This document shows positions 35,606-43,642 of a stretch of DNA of 64,000 nt, piece after piece (position 1 is the stretch's first letter; each line of letters starts with the position of its first letter). Below the pieces are notes generated by a model, which worked only from the letters and a program-made list of their open reading frames with translations, had not been told where the DNA came from and did not search any database. The position numbers were made by a program, and so were the translations under genes. Source of the stretch: Brevundimonas poindexterae (GTDB lineage Bacteria > Pseudomonadota > Alphaproteobacteria > Caulobacterales > Caulobacteraceae); NCBI RefSeq assembly GCF_020524625.1, contig NZ_JAIVLL010000002.1:496001-560000 (forward strand), written 5' to 3'.

Positions 35606-37753
35606 CTACCAGAGGCGGACGCGTTCTTCCGGGGTCAGATAGTATTTGTCGCCCGGCTGGACGTTGAAGGCCTCGTACCAGGCGTCGAGGTTGCGCACCG
35701 GCCCGATCACCCGGAACTGGGCGGGCGAGTGCGGGTCGGTCGCCACCTGGTTCTTCAGGGCTTCGTCGCGGTACTTGCTGTTCCACACCTGGGCCCAGCC
35801 CAGGAACACCCGCTGGGTACCCGTGGTGCCGTCCAGGATCGGGGCTTCCTCGCCGTCAAGCGACAGTTGATAGGCCGCCAGACCCAGGGTGATGCCGGCC
35901 AGGTCACCGATGTTCTCACCCATGGTCAGGGCCGGACGCACCGGATAGCCGGGCAGCGGCTCATAGGTGCCGTACTGCTCGCCCAGCATTTCGGCGCGGG
36001 CCTCGAAGCGCTCGGCGTCGGCGGCCGTCCACCAGTCGCGCAGCACGCCGTCGCCGTCCGACTTGCGGCCCTGGTCGTCGAAGCCGTGGCCGATCTCGTG
36101 ACCGATCACGCCGCCGATGGCGCCATAGTTGACGGCCGGGTCGGCGTGCGGATCGAAGAAGGGCGGCTGCAGGATGGCGGCCGGGAACACGATCTCGTTC
36201 TTGGTCGAGTTGTAATAGGCATTCACGGTCTGCGGGGTCATGCCCCACTCGTCGCGATCGACCGGACCGTCCATGCGCCCCAGCTGGTACTGCCAGCGGA
36301 AGGCGCCGGCGCGCTCGACATTGCCGACCAGATCATCGGCGCGAACCTCCATGGCGGAATAGTCGCGCCACTTGTTCGGATAGCCGATCTTCACGGTGAA
36401 ATTGTCGAGCTTGTAGAGCGCCTGCTCCTTGGTCTCCTCACCCATCCAGTCCAGCTGGCGGATGCGACCGGCCAGGGCCACGCGCAGGTTGGCGACCAGC
36501 TCTTCCATCATCGCCTTGGACTCGGCGGGGAAGTATTCGGCCACATAGATACGGCCGAAGGCCTCGCCCATCACGCCTTCCGAGAAGCTGACGGCGCGCT
36601 TGTCGCGGGCGCGCTGTTCCGGCTGGCCCGACAGGTCACGGCCGCGGAACTCCCACTGGGCGTCCGAGAAGCGCTGCGACAGATAGGGGGCCATGTCGTC
36701 GACGGTGTGGAAGGCCTGCCAGGCCTGCAGCACCGGCATCGGCGCGTCGGCGAAGATCTGGGCGATCTTGGGCAGGGCCGTGTCCTGACGGACCACCAGA
36801 CGCTCGATGCCGCCCAGGCCCGCCGCATTCAGATAACCGGCCCAGTCAAAGCCCGGCGCGGCCGAAGCCAGTTCGGCCGGGGTGAAGGGGTTGTAGGTCT
36901 CGTCACGGTTGCGGTTCTGCTCCGGGGTCCAGTGCGCCTCGGCGATCTGCGACTCCAGATCGACGATCTGCTGCGCCGTTTCAGCGGGGTTTTCCCAGCC
37001 GATCATGGTCAGCATGCGCTCGACATAGGCGAGGTACAGCTCCTTCTTGTCGGCGTAACGCTCGTCCAGATAGTAGCTGCGGTTCGGCAGGCCGAGGCCC
37101 GACTGGCTGGCATAGGTGATGTAGCGGTCGGGGTCCTTGGCGTCGTCGCCGATGCCGATCCCGAAGAAGGAGCTGCCGAAGCGGCCCTGGGTGCCGCCCA
37201 TATAGACAGCCATGGCGTCATGGCTGTCGACCGCGCGGATCGCGGCCAGATAGGGCTGCAGCGGCTGGGCATCCAGCGCCTCGATCCGGTCGGTGTCCAT
37301 ATAGGAGCGGTACAGGTCCGCGATCTTGCGTTCGTCGGTGCCGGCGGCCAGCGACGGATCGGCGACCAGGGTATCGATCATCACCTTCAGGCGGTTGTCC
37401 GACAGTTCGCGCAGCAGGGCGAACGAGCCGTACGAGGTGCGGTCGCCCGGGATTTCGATCTGGTCGAAGGCCAGACCGTTGGCATAGCGGAAGAAGTCAT
37501 CGCCCGGCGCGACGCTCAGATCGCGGGCGGCGAGGTCGAAGCCCCAGGTGCCGTAGCGCGGCGCATCCGTGCCCTTCCAGCCCGAACCGGCCGGATCCTG
37601 GCCCACGCTCGGGAACAGGGAGAAGACAGTGCAGGCCTCGTCCATGCACTCGTGTTGGTGACCGTCGTCGAAGGTGTGCATCTGCTGGGCGAAGGTGGCC
37701 GTGGCCGGCAGCATCAGGGCACCGACAGCGGCACCGATCAGAAGGCGTTTCAT
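35606..37753 (-). CDS. M13 family metallopeptidase (neprilysin/PepO-like), secreted
   Basis: The 715-residue zinc endopeptidase has a Sec signal (LLIGAAVGALMLPATATFAQ). The zinc motif is GGVIGHEIGHGFDDQG (about residue 550), with the third ligand Glu in MGENIGDLAGI (about 611) and the substrate-binding NAYYNSTKNEIVFPAAILQPPFFD. The mature N-terminus is unusual: MHTFDDGHQHECMDEACTVF is rich in His and Cys before the standard GFDLAARD start of the M13 domain. It is an independent unit with its own terminator. Confidence 0.95.
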   Translation of the reverse strand: MKRLLIGAAVGALMLPATATFAQQMHTFDDGHQHECMDEACTVFSLFPSVGQDPAGSGWKGTDAPRYGTWGFDLAARDLSVAPGDDFFRYANGLAFDQIEIPGDRTSYGSFALLRELSDNRLKVMIDTLVADPSLAAGTDERKIADLYRSYMDTDRIEALDAQPLQPYLAAIRAVDSHDAMAVYMGGTQGRFGSSFFGIGIGDDAKDPDRYITYASQSGLGLPNRSYYLDERYADKKELYLAYVERMLTMIGWENPAETAQQIVDLESQIAEAHWTPEQNRNRDETYNPFTPAELASAAPGFDWAGYLNAAGLGGIERLVVRQDTALPKIAQIFADAPMPVLQAWQAFHTVDDMAPYLSQRFSDAQWEFRGRDLSGQPEQRARDKRAVSFSEGVMGEAFGRIYVAEYFPAESKAMMEELVANLRVALAGRIRQLDWMGEETKEQALYKLDNFTVKIGYPNKWRDYSAMEVRADDLVGNVERAGAFRWQYQLGRMDGPVDRDEWGMTPQTVNAYYNSTKNEIVFPAAILQPPFFDPHADPAVNYGAIGGVIGHEIGHGFDDQGRKSDGDGVLRDWWTAADAERFEARAEMLGEQYGTYEPLPGYPVRPALTMGENIGDLAGITLGLAAYQLSLDGEEAPILDGTTGTQRVFLGWAQVWNSKYRDEALKNQVATDPHSPAQFRVIGPVRNLDAWYEAFNVQPGDKYYLTPEERVRLW

Positions 37754-37919
37754 TCTCGAACCTCTCGAATTGACGCGGGAAGGCCGCGCCCGGAAATTTC
37801 CAGTTCCGGACCCTAGAGCCCCCTCGCAGGGATGCTCCTTAAAAAAAATTCATGATCGGCGGCCCGTCCAGCTTCGCCGTGGGTTTCGCGAGCCCTCGGG
37901 GCTGCTGTATGCACGACGG

Positions 37920-39806
37920 ATGGCTCCTCCCCACGGCGACGGCTCCGAATACAAGGACCTGCTGGTCTTCCTCGCGGCGGCCGGCGTGGTCGTGCCCCTG
38001 TTCAACCGGATCAAGATCAGTCCGGTCCTCGGCTTTTTGGCCGCTGGCGTACTGCTGGGGCCCGATGGACTGGGCCGGTTTGCCGATGACGCGCCCTGGC
38101 TGGCATGGCTGGGGTGGCTGACGCTCGACGATCGCGACCAGATCGCCCAGCTGTCGGAGCTGGGCGTCGCCTTCCTGCTGTTCATGATCGGACTGGAACT
38201 GTCGTGGGAACGGCTGAAGTCCATGCGGCGGCTGGTGTTCGGACTGGGGCTCAGCCAGATCGCCATCGCCACGGCCGTCATTGCCGCGGGCTTCATGCTC
38301 ACCGGACAGACCTTTGTCTCGGCCATGGTGCTGGGGATGGGCCTGGCCCTGTCGTCCACCGCCGTCGTCATGCCGGTGCTGGCCGAGCGGAAGCGGCTGC
38401 ACGGCACGGCCGGGCGCGCGACCTTCTCGATCCTGCTGGCGCAGGACATGGCGGTCGCCCCCATCCTGATCACCGTGACCGTGCTGGCGACGCTGGCGCA
38501 GAGCGGCGGGGACCTGAACCCGGCGGTGCTGGGCGCGGCCCTGCTGACGCTGGCGCCGGCGGCCATCGGTCTGGCAGGGCTGATCCTGCTGGGGCGGCTG
38601 GTCCTGCGCCCCATGTTCAAGTCGGTCGCCCGGGCGCGGGCGCGCGGTCAGGGACAGGAGATGTTCGTCGCCGCCAGCCTGCTGGTGGTAGTGGCCGCGG
38701 GTTTGGCCGCCCAGGCCGTCGGCCTGTCCATGAGTCTGGGCGCCCTGGTCGCCGGGGTGCTGCTGGCCGAGACCGAATTCCGGCGCGAGGTCGAGATCTC
38801 GATCGACCCCTTCAAGGGCCTGCTGCTCGGCGTGTTCTTCATCGGCGTGGGCAGCGGCCTCGACATCGATGCCATTGTCGCCGATCCGCTGGGCGTCATC
38901 GCGCTCGCCGTCGCCATCACCGTGGCCAAGATCGGCGTCATCTTCACCCTCGCCCGACGCTGGGGACTGGGTCCGCTGGCGGCGCTGGAGACGGCGCTGG
39001 TGCTCGGCCCGGCCGGGGAGTTCGCCTTCGTTATCCTGACGGCCGGCATGGTCGAGGGGGTGGCCCCGCCCGGTATCACCCAGTCGGTTCTGCTGTCCGC
39101 CACCCTCAGCCTGTTCACCATCCCCTTCCTCGCCCTGCTGGGCCAGAAACTGGCGACGCGGCGCATCGAGACCCAAGTCGACCTGCCCGCCGCCGCGCTG
39201 CAGCCGCCGGACTCGGGCGGACAGGTCCTGCTGGTCGGCTATGGCCGGGTCGGCCGTCTGGTCGGCGAAATGCTGGCCGAGCACAAACAGTCGTTCGTGG
39301 CGCTGGACACCGACCCCGGTATCGTGGCGGGTGCCCGCCGCGAGGGGTTGAACGTTCACTATGGCGACGCCGGCCGGCGCGAGATGCTGGAGCTCTGCAA
39401 TGTGGCCACCGCCCGTGCGCTGGTGGTGACCATGGACGCTCCCGGCAAGGTGGATGAGGTGGTCGAAGCCGCGCGCTCGCTGCGGGACGACCTGATCATC
39501 ATCGCCCGGGCGCGGGATGACCGACACGCGGTCCGCCTCTACGGCCTCGGCGTCACCGATGCCGTGCCAGAGACCACCGAGGCGAGCCTGCAACTGGCCG
39601 AGAACACCCTGGTCGATCTGGGCGTCCCCATGGGGCTGGTGCTGGCCTCGATCCACGAGCGGCGGGACCGCTTCCGCGACGTCTTCCAGAAGGCCCAGAC
39701 CCGGGCGCCCAATCCGACCTCGCGTCCCAACCGGGCCCTGAGGCGTGGGCTTTCCGCGCCTGACGCCGTCCGTCCGCCTGCGACATCTTCGAACGGGACG
39801 GAATAG
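37920..39806 (+). CDS. Monovalent cation:proton antiporter-2 (KefC-like) with TrkA-N domain
   Basis: The 628-residue protein has about 12 membrane helices, including the GVAFLLFMIGLELS segment of the CPA2 family and ALSSTAVVMPVL. A cytosolic RCK/TrkA-N domain follows (QVLLVGYGRVGRLVGEML, about residue 440), with a nucleotide-binding glycine loop and Asp in ALDTDPG. It exchanges K+ or Na+ for H+ under nucleotide or glutathione control. The start at 37920 has a weak ribosome site; in-frame codons exist upstream but give a non-typical extension. Confidence 0.92.
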   Translation: MAPPHGDGSEYKDLLVFLAAAGVVVPLFNRIKISPVLGFLAAGVLLGPDGLGRFADDAPWLAWLGWLTLDDRDQIAQLSELGVAFLLFMIGLELSWERLKSMRRLVFGLGLSQIAIATAVIAAGFMLTGQTFVSAMVLGMGLALSSTAVVMPVLAERKRLHGTAGRATFSILLAQDMAVAPILITVTVLATLAQSGGDLNPAVLGAALLTLAPAAIGLAGLILLGRLVLRPMFKSVARARARGQGQEMFVAASLLVVVAAGLAAQAVGLSMSLGALVAGVLLAETEFRREVEISIDPFKGLLLGVFFIGVGSGLDIDAIVADPLGVIALAVAITVAKIGVIFTLARRWGLGPLAALETALVLGPAGEFAFVILTAGMVEGVAPPGITQSVLLSATLSLFTIPFLALLGQKLATRRIETQVDLPAAALQPPDSGGQVLLVGYGRVGRLVGEMLAEHKQSFVALDTDPGIVAGARREGLNVHYGDAGRREMLELCNVATARALVVTMDAPGKVDEVVEAARSLRDDLIIIARARDDRHAVRLYGLGVTDAVPETTEASLQLAENTLVDLGVPMGLVLASIHERRDRFRDVFQKAQTRAPNPTSRPNRALRRGLSAPDAVRPPATSSNGTE

Positions 39807-39906
39807 GTTTCGTTCGCATTTTGGTCATTGTTCGGTGAGAAAGCGGCGTTTCCGCCCTCCCCGGCGATGAACGACCGCGGCTCCCGCCTTTCCGACCCGG
39901 CTGTTC

Positions 39907-40587
39907 ATGCCTGTTATTCAGAGTAGCCCCTGTATGCGTGATACCGTTGTGAACCCGACCCCGGCCACCTCCGAAGCCGGGTCGCGCCCGCTCAATCGTC
40001 GCCAGGTCGCCAAACAGCGCACCCGCGGCAAGGTGATCGAGGCCTCGCGTCGCCTGTTCGCCCAGCGCGGCTATGACGCCGCCACCATCCGCGACATTGC
40101 CAAGGAAGCCGGCATGTCGACCGGCGCCGTCTTCGCCAACTTCCAGGACAAGGCCGAACTGTTCGACACGGTGCTGGCCGAGGACATCGACGCCCTGACC
40201 CTGGCGCTGGCGGGCGGCATCAAGGGCGGCTCGGACATGAAGTCGCGCCTGCTGGGCGGTCTGACCGCCGGCTATGAGGCTACGCTGGACCAGCTGCCGC
40301 TGGTTCAGGCGGTGGTCGCCCGCGCCTGGCACCAGCCGCTGGAGGACGCCCGCAAGGGCCGCGAGGTCCTGGCCCCCGTGACCAGCCAGATCGAAGATGT
40401 GGTTGCCGACGCCATCAAGGCCGGCGAGCTGAAGGCCGGCACCGACGCCGCCCTGGTCAGCGAACTGGTCTGGATCGCCTACCTCGCCAACTATCGCCGC
40501 GCCGCCTATGACGGCTGGACCGTCGAGCAGCTGAAGTCGCACCTCGGCAACCAGATCGACATGATCCTCGCGGGTCAGCTCAGCTGA
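39907..40587 (+). CDS. TetR family transcriptional regulator
   Basis: The 226-residue protein has the TetR HTH (RGKVIEASRRLFAQRGYDAATIRDIAKEAGMSTGAVFANFQDK, about residues 40-82) and a helical ligand domain. The start is uncertain among ATG 39907, ATG 39934 and GTG 39949; none has a strong ribosome site. No adjacent transporter or enzyme gene points to its target. An intrinsic terminator follows at 40615-40645. Confidence 0.93.
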   Translation: MPVIQSSPCMRDTVVNPTPATSEAGSRPLNRRQVAKQRTRGKVIEASRRLFAQRGYDAATIRDIAKEAGMSTGAVFANFQDKAELFDTVLAEDIDALTLALAGGIKGGSDMKSRLLGGLTAGYEATLDQLPLVQAVVARAWHQPLEDARKGREVLAPVTSQIEDVVADAIKAGELKAGTDAALVSELVWIAYLANYRRAAYDGWTVEQLKSHLGNQIDMILAGQLS

Positions 40588-40614
40588 TAGGCGCGGCATT
40601 CCCCTGAGATCGTT

Positions 40615-40645
40615 GAAAGGCCGCGATCCCCGTCGCGGCCTTTTC
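40615..40645 (+). terminator. Intrinsic terminator after the TetR gene
   Basis: GAAAGGCCGCGA pairs with TCGCGGCCTTTTC over a six-base loop, with a T-run at the end of the stem. Confidence 0.85.
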
Positions 40646-40832
40646 GCTGCGTGGGGCCAGGACGGGTCGGGGTGCATTCGCGACGCATCCGGGTTTTGGG
40701 CAGTGTCCGACGCGCACCGGCCTCGCTGGCCCGAAATGTGCGTTTCCGGTTCCGCCTTCTCTTGTCAGGCGAGCGACGTTACGCCACGCTACTGCCATCG
40801 CATGACGCCGATCAGCAGCGGGGGACGCTCAA

Positions 40833-41318
40833 ATGACCGACCAGGTTTCGACTTCGGGTTCAGGCTTCGATTTCCAGAAAGCCCTGTTCAGCTTTGAGGG
40901 TCGGCTGCGCCGCTCGCATTTCTGGATCGGCTGGCTGATCTGCCTTGGCATCGGCGTCGTCGCCGGCTGGATTCCCCTGATCGGTCTGGTCATCTCGCTC
41001 GGCCTGATCTGGCCGAACCTCGCCATCACGGTGAAGCGCCTTCATGACATGGGCCTGAGCGGCTGGCTGGCGGTCATCCCCATCGTGGCCAATATCGTCG
41101 GCTTCATCATGATGTTCGTCAGCGTCGGAGCCTCGGCCCTGATGAACTCCGCCGCGCTCGAAAACGAGGACCCCGCCGCCATCATGGCCCTGATCGGGCC
41201 GATGTTCGGCATTGTCGCCATCCTGTTCCTGGTGAACATCGGCTTCCTGCTCTGGGTCGGCCTGTCCGAAGGCAAGCCGGGGCCGAACAAGTACGGCCCG
41301 AATCCCAAGGGCCTCTGA
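40833..41318 (+). CDS. DUF805 family membrane protein
   Basis: The 161-residue protein starts with the DUF805 signature FSFEGRLRRSHFWIGWL and has RLHDMGLSGWLAV, then two more membrane segments, ending in GPNKYGPNPKGL. The family is common and of unknown function. The roughly 190 bases before it contain no supported feature apart from the terminator. Confidence 0.92.
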   Translation: MTDQVSTSGSGFDFQKALFSFEGRLRRSHFWIGWLICLGIGVVAGWIPLIGLVISLGLIWPNLAITVKRLHDMGLSGWLAVIPIVANIVGFIMMFVSVGASALMNSAALENEDPAAIMALIGPMFGIVAILFLVNIGFLLWVGLSEGKPGPNKYGPNPKGL

Positions 41319-41350
41319 ACCCGCCCGGTTGACCGGGGAGACCTACCGCC

Positions 41351-42466
41351 TCAGCTCTTCCAGCGCAGGGTTTCCGGCTTGACCGGATTGACGAACGGGC
41401 GGGCCTCGGCGCGGCTGTTGGCCCACTCGCGTTTCAGCTGCTGGTACCATTTGGCCTGACGGTCGGCGTCGTCGATCCACAGCATGGCCGGGTCGAAGTC
41501 GAGCCCCATGTTCTGCAGGTTCACCATGTCGCCGTCCTGCTTGAGGAAGGCGCGCACGCCCTGCCGCAGGATCGGGCGGGCGAGGGCGAAGATCCAGTGG
41601 TCCGACCAGAACATCTGGGTGATGCGGGTGCGGTTGGCGGTCTCGGGCGTCAGGCAGGTCAGGCCCAGCACCTGTTTCTCGCCGACCTCGATGTGCTCCC
41701 AGCGATAGCCGGGCAGGCGGAAGGTGATCTCGGTCGCCGGCGCCCCGCCCAGCAGCTTGTAGGCCCGGCTGTTCGACGAGGGGCGGTGGCGGACCATGGC
41801 AAAGCCCTGATCGCGTGGCTCGAACGCCTTTTGCTTGTCATGCATGGAATGCTGCGAGCGCCACCACCACTGCTGGTGGACGTAGGGGCCGTGCGCCGGA
41901 TCCATCAGACCGACTACCGCATGGTCGATGTGGCTGTCGAACACCATGGCCTCGACGAGGCGCGGCGCAGGGCCCTCGGCGCCCGGGAACAGCGGCGGGG
42001 CGTGATCGGGCTCGGCCGGACGGCGGGGATCGGACGGCATCCAGACGAACACCATCCCCTGGCTCTCGCGCACCGGGTAGGCCCTGACCCGGATGCGATC
42101 GACCTCAAAGTCTGAGTCGTCGGTCAGCGAGGGGATGGCCGCACACTGGCCGTCGGTGCGGAACCGCCAGCCATGATAGGGGCACTCGATCGTCTCGCCC
42201 TCCCCCGCATGCTCGACCTGTCGGCCCGCCGACAAAGGCGCGGCCCGGTGCGGGCAGATGTCGCGCAGGGCATAGACCTGACCCGACCGGGTCCGGCCCA
42301 GCAGGACCGGCTCGTCCTGCAGCATATAGCGCGCCTGGCGGCCGGGCTTCAGCGCCTCGGCCACTTCGACGAAGTACCAGCAGTCCTTCAGGAAGCCCTT
42401 GCCGAACGGCATGGGCGCGGGCCGGTTGCGGGTTTCGCCGGGGATGGGGGTCTCAACTGCCGTCAT
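41351..42466 (-). CDS. Aromatic ring-hydroxylating dioxygenase, alpha-subunit-like (Rieske)
   Basis: The 371-residue protein has the Rieske 2Fe-2S motif CPHRAAPL and CPYHGWRF (about residues 74 and 101). The non-heme iron site follows, with the candidate FDSHIDHAVVGLMDPAHGPYVHQQ. Proteins of this shape include oxygenases of the VanA and KshA type, so the substrate is not assignable. No beta subunit or reductase gene is adjacent. The GGG-rich Asp/His pattern suggests an intact iron site. It is divergent from the hydrolase at 42590. Confidence 0.88.
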   Translation of the reverse strand: MTAVETPIPGETRNRPAPMPFGKGFLKDCWYFVEVAEALKPGRQARYMLQDEPVLLGRTRSGQVYALRDICPHRAAPLSAGRQVEHAGEGETIECPYHGWRFRTDGQCAAIPSLTDDSDFEVDRIRVRAYPVRESQGMVFVWMPSDPRRPAEPDHAPPLFPGAEGPAPRLVEAMVFDSHIDHAVVGLMDPAHGPYVHQQWWWRSQHSMHDKQKAFEPRDQGFAMVRHRPSSNSRAYKLLGGAPATEITFRLPGYRWEHIEVGEKQVLGLTCLTPETANRTRITQMFWSDHWIFALARPILRQGVRAFLKQDGDMVNLQNMGLDFDPAMLWIDDADRQAKWYQQLKREWANSRAEARPFVNPVKPETLRWKS

Positions 42467-42545
42467 GACCGCAGTGTTAGGACCACTCCCTTTCCGATGC
42501 CAGCCTCCGTCCGAATCCATCGCCGGGGATTGCCTGCGGCCGTTA

Positions 42546-42560
42546 CTTTGTTTTACAAAG
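42546..42560. promoter_or_regulatory. Inverted repeat CTTTG-TTTTA-CAAAG, operator candidate
   Basis: Five-base perfect arms around a TTTTA spacer lie 30 bases ahead of the secreted hydrolase gene and about 80 bases upstream of the Rieske gene. The A+T-rich motif stands out in the G+C-rich spacer. The cognate regulator is unknown. Confidence 0.5.
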
Positions 42561-42589
42561 CATCCCTCGATCACAGGATACCGGCCGTC

Positions 42590-43513
42590 ATGAAACGCTT
42601 CGCCCTCGCCCTCGCCGCCCTTGCCCTGACGTCGACGGCGGCCTGCGCCCAGACTGCGCCGGGCGCCGCTCATCCGGCAGGCGGGCATGGGCATGTCCAC
42701 GCCGATTTTGACTCGGGCCGCTTCCATGTGCGGGTCGAAGGCGAGGGGCGTGACATCATCCTCATCCCCGGCCTGACGTCCTCGCCCGAAGTCTGGGAGC
42801 CGCTGGTCGAGCGGCTGGAGGGCGACTGGCGCGTGCACATCCTGCACGTCCAGGGCTTTGCCGGCGCGCCGGCGAAGGACAATGCCGAAGGCCCGGTCTC
42901 GGCCCCCGTCGCCGAGGACATCGCCCGCTATATCGAGGAGCAGGGTCTGGAAGATGTCGTGGTCATCGGCCACTCCATGGGCGGCACCATCGCCATGATG
43001 CTGGCGGCCCGCCACCCCGATCTGGTCGACCGGCTGGTGGTGATCGACATGATCCCCTTCATGGGCAATGTGTTCGGCGGCGCCAATGCCACCCCCGAAA
43101 GCGTGGCCCCGATCGCAGACCAGATCGCGGCCGGCATGGTCAACTCGACGCCCGAACAGTGGCGCGCCTCGTCCACGGCCAGCATCACCGGCATGGTCCA
43201 GACCGAAAGCCTGCGGGCCGGGCCGATCGAGGACAGCGTCAACAGCGATCCCGTCGTGGCCGGCCACGCCATGCGCGAACTGATCGTCACCGACCTGCGT
43301 CCGGAACTGGCGTCCATCACCGCGCCGACCGAGGTCATCTATGTGACCTTCAACGGACCGGGCATGAGCCCCGAGGTCACCGACGCCATCTATGCGGCCT
43401 CCTATGCCAATCTGGAGGGTGTGGCGCTGAAGCGGATCGACGACAGCGCCCACTTCATCATGCTGGATCAGCCCGACGCCCTGGCCGAGGCGATCAACGC
43501 CTTCCTCGACTGA
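42590..43513 (+). CDS. Secreted alpha/beta hydrolase
   Basis: The 307-residue protein has a Sec signal (ALALAALALTSTAACAQ). The catalytic site is GHSMGGTIAMM with Ser, an oxyanion LIPGLTSSPEVWEP region, and a final HFIMLDQPD histidine. A short His-rich stretch (AGGHGHVHADFDSG) follows the signal. Its substrate is unknown. ATG 42590 is placed after a GC-rich spacer; the inverted repeat at 42546 precedes it. Confidence 0.88.
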   Translation: MKRFALALAALALTSTAACAQTAPGAAHPAGGHGHVHADFDSGRFHVRVEGEGRDIILIPGLTSSPEVWEPLVERLEGDWRVHILHVQGFAGAPAKDNAEGPVSAPVAEDIARYIEEQGLEDVVVIGHSMGGTIAMMLAARHPDLVDRLVVIDMIPFMGNVFGGANATPESVAPIADQIAAGMVNSTPEQWRASSTASITGMVQTESLRAGPIEDSVNSDPVVAGHAMRELIVTDLRPELASITAPTEVIYVTFNGPGMSPEVTDAIYAASYANLEGVALKRIDDSAHFIMLDQPDALAEAINAFLD

Positions 43514-43642
43514 TTGTCGTCTTCGTCACGCTTTCGACGGAAATTGCCGGGATGGTGCCGGACCACGGGTCTCCGGGTGATTTCCGTTAAGCGCTTTCGG
43601 CGCTAAAAGGCCGCAGGGCTCTGGCTGGGCGAGAGGGTGACT

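Noticed and set aside
35729..37816. Long plus-strand frame of 695 codons antisense to the M13 peptidase
   Set aside because: Its residue pattern (Gly, Arg, His, Val, Asp rich) is that of an antisense shadow; the peptidase on the other strand has complete motifs.
37839..39656. 605-codon frame antisense to the KefC-like antiporter
   Set aside because: Gln-, His- and Arg-rich shadow composition and no domain; the antiporter is well supported.
41351..43453. A 700-residue fusion of the Rieske oxygenase with an N-terminal extension
   Set aside because: The extension is antisense to the hydrolase gene; the natural start MTAVETPIPG at 42466 gives a normal-length Rieske protein.
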